Positions 1 through 5,112 of a stretch of DNA of 5,692 nt are shown here, piece by piece. Below the pieces are notes generated by a model, which was not told the origin of the DNA, searched no databases, and worked only from the letters and a program-made list of their open reading frames with translations. This DNA is from an uncultured Synergistales bacterium (GTDB taxonomy: Bacteria; Synergistota; Synergistia; Synergistales; Aminobacteriaceae). The DNA is taken from NCBI GenBank assembly GCA_937957815.1, contig CALFXN010000536.1, forward strand, positions 1 through 5,692, given 5' to 3'. Both the position numbers and the translations under genes were made by a program. Within the stretch, counting starts at the first letter, position 1; each line of letters opens with the position of its first letter.

Positions 1-45
1 CCACCGAGATCTACACTCTTTCCCTACACGACGCTCTTCCGATCT
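1..45 (+). other. Illumina P5/TruSeq universal adapter contamination
   Basis: These 45 bases match, as I remember it, the 3' part of the Illumina universal (P5) adapter, beginning CCACCGAGATC and ending exactly at the CTCTTCCGATCT ligation end. Genomic sequence starts at the next base. In reading frame 1 the adapter has no stop and is in frame with argG, so automated translation would add about 15 spurious residues (containing LFPYTTLFRS) to the ArgG fragment. This is an untrimmed read or assembly artefact at a contig end, not part of the genome. Confidence 0.97.
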
Positions 46-615
46 GAGATTGCGTTCGAAAAGGGGCTTCCGGTTGCCCTCAACGGAGAAGCGATGAACG
101 GCGTCGCGATGATCGAAGCGCTGAACAAGATCGCCGGAGGTCACGGCGTCGGACGGATCGACATGATCGAAGACCGTCTTGTGGGCTTCAAGAGCCGTGA
201 AGTCTACGAGTGTCCGGCGGCGATGACGCTTCTCGCGGCGCACAGAGCTCTCGAAACCATGACTCTCGACAAGCAGGTCATCTCGTGCAAAAAACTGCTT
301 GAGACGAAGTTTGCCGAACTGACGTACGAAGGGTACTGGTTCTCGCCGCTCATGGACGCGATCGGCGCGTTCGTGGACGAGACACAGGCGTACGTGAACG
401 GAATCGTCAGGGTTCGCCTCTTCAAGGGACAGGCTGTCGTCTGCGGGATGAAATCCACGAATGCGATCTACAAGCACGACCTCGCGACGTATTCCGAAGG
501 CGACGCCTTCGACCACAACGCCGCGGTCGGTTTCATCAGGATCTGGGGGCTTCCGATCAGGACGTGGCAACAGGTGCATCAGAAACAGGTTCCGATCGAG
601 ATTCCCTGCCTTTGA
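46..615 (+). CDS. argG: Argininosuccinate synthase, C-terminal part (5' truncated)
   Basis: ArgG joins citrulline and aspartate, using ATP, to make argininosuccinate in cytoplasmic arginine biosynthesis. The visible 189 residues are roughly the C-terminal half of a protein usually about 400 residues long. The frame runs through the ATG at 94 back to base 46 with family sequence (FEKGLPVALNGE), so 94 is an internal methionine, not the start. The family signature HGVGRIDMIEDRLVGFKSRE followed by VYECPAA is present, as are WFSPL, NGIVRVRLFKG and, near the end, AAVGFIRIWGLP. The C-terminal segment of ArgG forms the tetramer-stabilising arm. The gene ends at TGA 613-615 and is followed after 15 nt by a strong intrinsic terminator, so it is the last gene of its transcript. 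The missing 5' half reflects the contig end at the adapter, not a biological truncation. Confidence 0.95.
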   Translation, partial: EIAFEKGLPVALNGEAMNGVAMIEALNKIAGGHGVGRIDMIEDRLVGFKSREVYECPAAMTLLAAHRALETMTLDKQVISCKKLLETKFAELTYEGYWFSPLMDAIGAFVDETQAYVNGIVRVRLFKGQAVVCGMKSTNAIYKHDLATYSEGDAFDHNAAVGFIRIWGLPIRTWQQVHQKQVPIEIPCL

Positions 616-630
616 GAGGCATCGGTCGAA

Positions 631-660
631 ACGGAGGGGGGACACCCCCTCCGTTTTTTT
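631..660 (+). terminator. Intrinsic terminator after argG
   Basis: A perfect 10-bp stem pairs 631-640 (ACGGAGGGGG) with 645-654 (CCCCCTCCGT) around a four-base GACA loop. It runs into a seven-T tract at 654-660. It lies 15 nt after the argG stop and has every hallmark of Rho-independent termination on the + strand. Confidence 0.93.
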
Positions 661-667
661 GTACAAT
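639..667 (+). promoter_or_regulatory. Candidate sigma-70-type promoter overlapping the argG terminator
   Basis: TACAAT at 662-667 matches the -10 consensus at 5 of 6 positions. Exactly 17 nt upstream, GGGACA at 639-644 matches TTGACA at 4 of 6. That -35 candidate lies in the loop and 5' arm of the terminator. Predicted initiation near 674 would give a leader of about 19 nt before the ATG at 693, just enough for the AAGGGAG ribosome binding site. The -35 match is weak and the call is inference from sequence only. Confidence 0.4.
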
Positions 668-692
668 AGCGCGCGAAGGGAGATGGAAAACG

Positions 693-890
693 ATGCCCGG
701 TCCGCATCCGCAGTCGCCTTTGCAAAGATTGACGATCATTGCCCTTATGTCGGCGGGATTTCTCGTTCTTATAGGAATTGCGCTTTTCGGAAAGGAACGT
801 GTCGGCGCTTTTTTCAGCGGTTCTTTGAAATTTGCGTGGATTGGTGTACTATTGGCCATAGGGTATTTTTCCGCGCATCTGAGAAGATGA
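693..890 (+). CDS. Small two-helix membrane protein, function unknown
   Basis: This 65-residue protein is not one I recognise. After a short proline-rich N-terminus (PGPHPQSP) it has a hydrophobic helix at about residues 13-32 (ending VLIGIALF) and a second at about 45-61 (FAWIGVLLAIGYFSA). The two are joined by a short loop containing KER, and the protein ends in HLRR, so it is probably an inner-membrane hairpin. I chose ATG 693 because AAGGGAG at 676-682 precedes it by 10 nt. The frame stays open back to ATG 564, but that stretch lies over argG and its terminator. The stop TGA (888-890) overlaps the first possible ATG of the next gene as ATGA, which suggests translational coupling. GC is visibly lower here than in the flanking genes, as expected for hydrophobic segments. 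A role with the downstream coiled-coil membrane protein is plausible but unproven. Confidence 0.72.
   Translation: MPGPHPQSPLQRLTIIALMSAGFLVLIGIALFGKERVGAFFSGSLKFAWIGVLLAIGYFSAHLRR
825..852 (+). promoter_or_regulatory. Candidate internal promoter for the coiled-coil gene
   Basis: TTGAAA at 825-830 (5 of 6 matches to TTGACA) is followed after 16 nt by TACTAT at 847-852 (4 of 6 matches to TATAAT). It lies inside the 3' end of the small membrane gene, with predicted initiation near 859. This would let the downstream gene be transcribed separately. It also falls in AT-rich sequence coding for a membrane segment, where chance matches are more common. Confidence 0.42.
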
Positions 891-1597
891 CGCCCGTCTC
901 TGCGCGGAGGGAAGGAGATGTGCGCCAGGTGGAAAAAGGCAATGAAGCGGCGACAGCCGGAATCGATGAGAAGGAGGGTATCATCACGACTGAATACGAG
1001 TGCTTCTGCGAGGGTATGAACGAAAGCGGGGTATCCGTCAACGCGGCACCGAAGGCGGCCGCCACTGTAGCGACCGGAAGCGGAAGATCGAGGAAACGCG
1101 CGTTGCTTACGGGGTTCCTCGCGTTCGCCATCGGAATCTCGATCCTGAACACACTCTGGAACAAGGTTGAGGAGAGAATTGAACTCGCGAATCGCGACAT
1201 CGTGACGAAGACCGCCGATCTTGGCAAACGGATCGAGGCTGCGCTCGCTTCGGTGAAATCGATGGAGGCCGAGTTCGCGTCCCTCAAGCAGATCTCCGAG
1301 TCAAACACGAACGACGTTGCTTCCCTGAAGATGTCTGTCGGTTCCTACAGCGATCAGACCCAGCGTCTTGAACTCCAGGCGAAGCGGCACGCTGATTACC
1401 TGAAGAGAGAGCTTCGCGGCAAACAAATGGAGCTCCGCGAGCTCGCAGAACTTGTGCGCTTCCAGGAGATGCTTCTCGGCGAAACGAAGACGGGCGATAC
1501 GCATGAAGTCGCCGCGTCGTCTTCCCCGAATGCGGAGAGAGTCCCCCAGGCTGGAGGAAAGATCGGAACGCCCGATTCTGCGACGAAATCCAACTGA
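887..1597 (+). CDS. Single-pass membrane protein with long coiled coil, function unknown
   Basis: I do not recognise this family. From ATG 887 the product has 236 residues. An acidic, low-complexity N-terminal region is followed by a basic patch (GRSRKR, about 66-71), one hydrophobic helix (about 72-91, GFLAFAIGISIL), a charged heptad-like region (about 94-198, rich in E, K, L and A), then a polar tail ending DSATKSN. The basic patch before the helix predicts a cytoplasmic N-terminus and an extracytoplasmic coiled coil. The start is uncertain. ATG 887 overlaps the upstream stop (ATGA) but has no clear ribosome binding site. GTG 920 lies 9 nt after GGAGG (906-910), and GTG 929 lies 11 nt after AAGGAG (912-917). 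ATG 1016 is a shorter option that keeps the whole membrane and coiled-coil part. It may act as a scaffold or envelope protein, but nothing in the sequence fixes a function. Confidence 0.75.
   Translation: MTPVSARREGDVRQVEKGNEAATAGIDEKEGIITTEYECFCEGMNESGVSVNAAPKAAATVATGSGRSRKRALLTGFLAFAIGISILNTLWNKVEERIELANRDIVTKTADLGKRIEAALASVKSMEAEFASLKQISESNTNDVASLKMSVGSYSDQTQRLELQAKRHADYLKRELRGKQMELRELAELVRFQEMLLGETKTGDTHEVAASSSPNAERVPQAGGKIGTPDSATKSN
906..917 (+). promoter_or_regulatory. Double Shine-Dalgarno-like stretch upstream of alternative starts
   Basis: GGAGG at 906-910 is followed directly by GAAGGAG at 911-917. Within range are GTG 920 and GTG 929, in frame with the coiled-coil gene, and ATG 918, in a different frame that opens a 33-codon reading frame. 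The site bears directly on which start is used. It argues that translation may begin downstream of the ATG at 887. Confidence 0.5.
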
Positions 1598-1639
1598 CGA
1601 ATCCGACGGACGTTCAGTGGCGTTGAGGGAATACGAATC

Positions 1640-1681
1640 AACGGGGAGAGACGGTAGTCCGGTCTCTCCCCGTTCGCTTTT
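1640..1681 (+). terminator. Strong intergenic terminator hairpin between convergent units
   Basis: A perfect 13-bp stem pairs 1640-1652 (AACGGGGAGAGAC) with 1662-1674 (GTCTCTCCCCGTT). The loop region can form two more G-C pairs. CGC and TTTT (1678-1681) follow on the + strand, so it fits termination of the coiled-coil gene best. On the - strand the same hairpin lies about 28 nt beyond the purE stop but has no good T run after it. It may still serve the pur operon weakly or as a bidirectional terminator. The 1598-1702 gap holds nothing else I can identify. Confidence 0.83.
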
Positions 1682-1702
1682 CATCAAAGGGTATTTCTGC
1701 GT

Positions 1703-2227
1703 CTACAGGAACGCGTCCTCCGGCGCTGACGGAAGGTCTTCGATCGATGCTCGCGATCTGGCGACCTTCTCCGCCTCATTTTCGGTCCATTTCGTCAGCT
1801 TTGCGAGGAGACGTTCATCCCCGAGCGAGAGAATCCTGAGCGCCAGAAGAGCCGCGTTCTTCGCTCCTCCGATGCCGAGCGAGGCGACGGGAACTCCGGG
1901 GGGCATCTGCGCGACAGAAAGCAATGCGTCGAGTCCGCCGAGCGACCCTGCCGGGACCGGGACGCCCAGAACCGGCAGCGGCGTGTGCGCCGCGACGACT
2001 CCGGGCAGGGCGGCGGATAAGCCCGCGACGCAGATGAGAACCCCGATTCCCCGGGACATCGCGTTTCCGGCATAGCGAACCGTAGCGTCCGGTGTCCTGT
2101 GTGCGGAAGAAACCGTTACTTCATGGCCGACGCCGAAAAGCTCCAGTGTTTCCGAAATCGTCTTTGCGAACGGAATGTCGCTTGCCGAGCCGAGAATGAT
2201 GCCGACCTTCGGTGGTGTTCCGTTCAT
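1703..2227 (-). CDS. purE: PurE, N5-carboxyaminoimidazole ribonucleotide mutase (class I-like)
   Basis: PurE supplies CAIR in de novo purine synthesis. Class I enzymes convert the N5-CAIR made by PurK, and class II enzymes carboxylate AIR directly. The product is 174 residues, a normal length. GSASD (13-17) and the catalytic-histidine motif SAHRTPD (41-47, His43) are intact, as are LPVLGVPV, LDALLSVAQMPPGVPVA and GGAKNAALLA. Overall it resembles class I. The usual GGAAHLPG signature reads GLSAALPG (69-76), with Ala73 where histidine is expected. Start ATG 2227 is set by AGGAGG 7 nt upstream. The frame stays open upstream, but only across purD. The gene begins 4 nt after the purD stop, is last in the pur operon, and has no purK beside it in the window. 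The C-terminal tail after about residue 150 is polar and poorly conserved. Confidence 0.93.
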   Translation of the reverse strand: MNGTPPKVGIILGSASDIPFAKTISETLELFGVGHEVTVSSAHRTPDATVRYAGNAMSRGIGVLICVAGLSAALPGVVAAHTPLPVLGVPVPAGSLGGLDALLSVAQMPPGVPVASLGIGGAKNAALLALRILSLGDERLLAKLTKWTENEAEKVARSRASIEDLPSAPEDAFL

Positions 2228-2231
2228 GTCA

Positions 2232-3515
2232 TTACCTCCTTTCCTGATGAAGTCGCTCTTTCCGGGCAATGTCCGTCCTGAAATGCATTCCGTCGAACGC
2301 GATGCACCCCGTTCCTCGGTAGGCGCGCTCGCGGGCGTCATCGAGGGTGTCGCCCGTCGCGACGACGTTGAGAACGCGCCCTCCGGACGTGACGGCCCTT
2401 CCGTCGCGAAGCGCCGTTCCGGCATGAAGCACCGAAACGTTGCAGGATGATTCCGCTTCGCGGATTCCCCGGATCGGGAGTCCCGTCTCATATGTTCCCG
2501 GATAACCGCCGGAGGAGATAACGACATCGACCGCGTAGCCCGGCGAGATGTTCCACGGGACGGTTCCGAGCTTCCCGGAGGCACATGCGGAAACCGCCTG
2601 AGCGAAATCTCCCCCGAACAGAGGAAGGACGACCTGTGTCTCTGGATCGCCGAAACGAACGTTGTATTCGACGACACTCGGGGATCCGTTCGCGTCGATC
2701 ATGAGTCCGAAATACAGGACGCCGCGATAGGGAATTCCTTCGGATTGAAGTCCGAGAATAGTCGGTAAAAGAATGCGGGTATTGATTTCGTTTTTCATAG
2801 TTTCCGTCAGCCACGGAACGGGGGCGAACGCGCCCATTCCTCCCGTGTTCGGTCCTTTGTCGCGATCGAACACGCGTTTGTGGTCCTGACTCGGAGCGAG
2901 AACGCGCAGCGTCTCTCCGTCGGTCATCGTCAGGAGGGTCAGTTCGTCGCCGGGCAGAAAATCTTCGACGAGAAGCGTCTTTCCCGAGTTCCCGAGAGAT
3001 CCCGAGAGCATCGCCGCGGCCGCCTTTTCCGCGTCGGAAGGAGATTCGGCAACGATGACCCCCTTTCCCGCCGCCAGTCCGTCCGCCTTGACGACGAATG
3101 GCGGACGACGTTTCGCGATTGCCGCGGAGACCTCTGAGCGCGACGTACAGATATCGAAATCCGCCGTGGGAATTGAGTGTCGGCGCATGAAGGCCTTCGC
3201 GAAGCACTTGCTTCCTTCGAGCATCGCTCCCTGCTGGCCCGGGCCGAAGACGGCGAACCCCGCGCTGCGGAGATCGTCGGCGATCCCCGCGCAGAGCGGA
3301 GCTTCCGGACCGATCAGAACGAGGTCCGGACGAAACGTTTCAGCAAGGGAGAGAACGGCGCGGGTATCGACGGGATTCACGTCGTGGCAGATCGCCTCCA
3401 TGCAGATTCCGGCATTCCCCGGTGCGACATCGATCCGCGAAACGTCCTTCGATTTCAGAAGAGCGCGAAGGATCGCGTGTTCTCTTCCGCCGCCTCCGAG
3501 AAGAAGGATATTCAT
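2232..3515 (-). CDS. purD: Phosphoribosylamine-glycine ligase (GAR synthetase)
   Basis: PurD ligates glycine to phosphoribosylamine using ATP, the second step of purine synthesis. The 427-residue product has the normal full length. The N-terminal nucleotide-fold motif GGGGREHA is at 7-14 and GPEAPL at 69-74. The ATP-grasp region follows: KADGLAAGKGV from about 143, VEDFLPGDE near 184, QDHKR then DKGPNTGGMGAF near 210-230, and EYNVRFGDPETQ near 290, which carries the metal-binding Glu and Asn. The C-terminal domain includes SSGGYPG and ends FRTDIARKERLHQERR. Small departures from the usual pattern (GDE for GEE, NVRFGD for NARFGD) look conservative. ATG 3515 has GGAGG 9 nt upstream and starts the conserved first strand directly. 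The gene begins 19 nt after purH and ends 4 nt before purE. Confidence 0.97.
   Translation of the reverse strand: MNILLLGGGGREHAILRALLKSKDVSRIDVAPGNAGICMEAICHDVNPVDTRAVLSLAETFRPDLVLIGPEAPLCAGIADDLRSAGFAVFGPGQQGAMLEGSKCFAKAFMRRHSIPTADFDICTSRSEVSAAIAKRRPPFVVKADGLAAGKGVIVAESPSDAEKAAAAMLSGSLGNSGKTLLVEDFLPGDELTLLTMTDGETLRVLAPSQDHKRVFDRDKGPNTGGMGAFAPVPWLTETMKNEINTRILLPTILGLQSEGIPYRGVLYFGLMIDANGSPSVVEYNVRFGDPETQVVLPLFGGDFAQAVSACASGKLGTVPWNISPGYAVDVVISSGGYPGTYETGLPIRGIREAESSCNVSVLHAGTALRDGRAVTSGGRVLNVVATGDTLDDARERAYRGTGCIAFDGMHFRTDIARKERLHQERR
2235..2240 (-). promoter_or_regulatory. purE ribosome binding site inside the purD 3' end
   Basis: AGGAGG (reading 2240 to 2235) forms the last sense codons of purD, just before its TAA (2234-2232), and lies 7 nt before the purE ATG at 2227. 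A nearer ATG at 2232-2230, overlapping the stop as TAATG, is out of frame and reaches TGA after two codons, so 2227 is the real start. The layout favours translational coupling of purE to purD. Confidence 0.85.
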
Positions 3516-3534
3516 GGAAAGAGACCTCCAATCC

Positions 3535-5061
3535 TCAGTGACGGAAGGTTCGGTGTCCGCTCAGGAACATGCTGACGGACAGCTTCCGGGCCGCCTCGAT
3601 AACGTCGGCGTCCCGGACGGATCCGCCTGGTTGGATGATCGCCGCGACGCCGGCTTCCGCCGCCGCCTCGATCCCGTCCGGGAACGGGAAGAACGCGTCC
3701 GACGCCATGACGGAGTCCTTCGCCGCCTCCCCTGCCTGTTCGATGGCGAAGCGCACGGCGTAGACGCGGCTACAGAAGCCCATTCCGATGCCCACGGCCT
3801 TTCCGTCCCGGACGAGAGCGACCGAGTTGCTTTTGGAAAGCGCGGCGATCTTCCATGCGAGAATGAGGTCTTCCCAGCGGTCGTTGCGTTCCTTTCCGAT
3901 CCATTCGCCCTTAGCGGGATCGGGAAGAGGAGGGAGGCTGTCCTCCTGCATCAGGACGCCGCCCCAGGTCCCGGTCATCTGCAAGGGCGAGACGCGTTTC
4001 CCCTTCCAGAGGACGGGGCGGAGCGCGGGGCGTTCCGTCCTGATGAGTTCGATCGCTTCGTCGGTGAACGACGGGGCGACGATGACTTCGGTGAAGTGCG
4101 ACGCGACCGCCCTGGCGAGTTCGGCGTCAACGGTCCGGGTAACGCCGACGATGCCACCGAATGCCGAAAGCGGATCGCACGAATAGGCCTTCTCGTACGC
4201 CTCGAGAGGCGTCGCTCCGACGGCCATGCCGCACGGGGTCGTATGTTTGATGATGAGCGCGGCACACGACGATCCCAGCATGGCGAGTCCGCGCATCGCC
4301 GAGTCGATGTCGAGGATATTGTTGTAGGAAATCTCCTTGCCTCCGAGGACGTCGAACGGCATGTCCGAAAAGACGGGTTCGTAGAGCGCCGCCGACTGGT
4401 GCGGGTTCTCGCCGTACCGGAGAGGCATGACCTTCCGGAGACGCATGACGCTTTCCTCGGGCAGAACGTCGCGTTCGACCCCAAGCGCGTCCGAGAGGCC
4501 GTCGTGAATCGTCGCGTCGTACCCCGATGTCTTTCGGAACGCCTTGAGCGCGAGACGTTGCCGTGTCGGAAGGGTGACGTCCCCCTCCGCGTCGATCTCT
4601 TCGACGACGAGCGCATAGTCCGTCGGGTCGGTGAGCACGACGACGTTCCTGTAGTTCTTCGCGGCAGCTCGGATCAGGGAGACGCCGCCGATATCTATAT
4701 TGTCGAGAAGATCCTCGAGTGATGAGTCGAGTTTTGCGGTTTCCTCGAAGGGGTAGAGATTGCACACGACCATATCTATCATGGGAATATCGTGGCGTTT
4801 AGCGTCGGCCTCGTCCACCGGGTGTCCCCGCCGGGCGAGAATTCCTCCGAAGATCTTCGGGTGAAGCGTCTTGACTCGTCCCTCCATGATGTGCGGGAAT
4901 CCGGTCAGGTCGCTGACCTCCCTGACGGGAAGTCCGGATTCGCGGATTCGCGCCGCGCTGCCTGAACTCGACAGCAGGTCGTACCCTCTTTCGGAAAGGG
5001 CCTTCGCGAGCGCTTCGAGCTCCGTCTTGTCGTGAACCGAGAGCAAAGCGGTTTTTTTCAT
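3535..5061 (-). CDS. purH: Bifunctional AICAR formyltransferase / IMP cyclohydrolase
   Basis: PurH performs the last two steps of the pathway: formylation of AICAR with 10-formyl-THF, then ring closure to IMP. The 508 residues match the family. The N-terminal cyclohydrolase domain (about 1-195) has GRVKTLHPK (61-69), NLYPF (101-105) and NIDIGGVSLIRAAAKN (121-136). The formyltransferase domain (about 200-508) has RYGENPHQ (215-222), ISYNNILDID (244-253), KHTTPCG (272-278, with the catalytic Lys-His pair), DPLSAFGGIVG (296-306), SDAFFPFPDG and IQPGGSVRD, and ends RTFRH. Some usually constant positions differ: SSSGSA replaces the common STGGT, KHTTPCG the common KHxNPCG, and GFCSR the common GQxSR. 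ATG 5061 has GGAG 8 nt upstream within AAAGGAGAGG. It lies 51 nt after purN and 19 nt before purD, within one operon. Confidence 0.97.
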   Translation of the reverse strand: MKKTALLSVHDKTELEALAKALSERGYDLLSSSGSAARIRESGLPVREVSDLTGFPHIMEGRVKTLHPKIFGGILARRGHPVDEADAKRHDIPMIDMVVCNLYPFEETAKLDSSLEDLLDNIDIGGVSLIRAAAKNYRNVVVLTDPTDYALVVEEIDAEGDVTLPTRQRLALKAFRKTSGYDATIHDGLSDALGVERDVLPEESVMRLRKVMPLRYGENPHQSAALYEPVFSDMPFDVLGGKEISYNNILDIDSAMRGLAMLGSSCAALIIKHTTPCGMAVGATPLEAYEKAYSCDPLSAFGGIVGVTRTVDAELARAVASHFTEVIVAPSFTDEAIELIRTERPALRPVLWKGKRVSPLQMTGTWGGVLMQEDSLPPLPDPAKGEWIGKERNDRWEDLILAWKIAALSKSNSVALVRDGKAVGIGMGFCSRVYAVRFAIEQAGEAAKDSVMASDAFFPFPDGIEAAAEAGVAAIIQPGGSVRDADVIEAARKLSVSMFLSGHRTFRH

Positions 5062-5112
5062 GTTTGCCTCTCCTTTCGGAAGAGAATCGGTAGTGTCGCG
5101 GGATGTGTCCCT

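Noticed and set aside
683..692. ATG 683 as a start for the coiled-coil frame
   Set aside because: The AAGGGAG directly abuts this ATG, too close for a normal ribosome binding site, and fits ATG 693 of the small membrane gene at 10 nt. The frame downstream to 886 does not look like protein.
461..886. Upstream extension of the coiled-coil reading frame to ATG 461
   Set aside because: The extension overlaps argG in another frame, passes through its terminator hairpin and covers the small membrane gene. Its residues look like out-of-frame translation (Arg/Ser-rich).
1452..2075. A 207-codon + strand open frame spanning the coiled-coil 3' end, the terminator and purE
   Set aside because: It crosses a strong terminator and two genes in other frames, with Arg/Ser/Pro-rich low-information sequence. 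It is a shadow frame.
2228..2677. An N-terminally extended PurE of 324 residues
   Set aside because: The extra 150 codons lie inside purD in another frame. PurE homology begins right after ATG 2227, which has an ideal ribosome binding site.
3055..4722. A 555-codon open frame on the + strand opposite purD and purH
   Set aside because: It runs antisense across two certain genes and their junction. It is rich in Arg, Asp, Glu and Gly, as expected from the complement of GC-rich codons, and has no recognisable domain or good start signal. It is a shadow frame.
5062..5112. Possible leader or regulatory element between purN and purH
   Set aside because: The 51 nt hold only the purH ribosome binding site. 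I see no convincing hairpin with a T tract, riboswitch-like fold or promoter.
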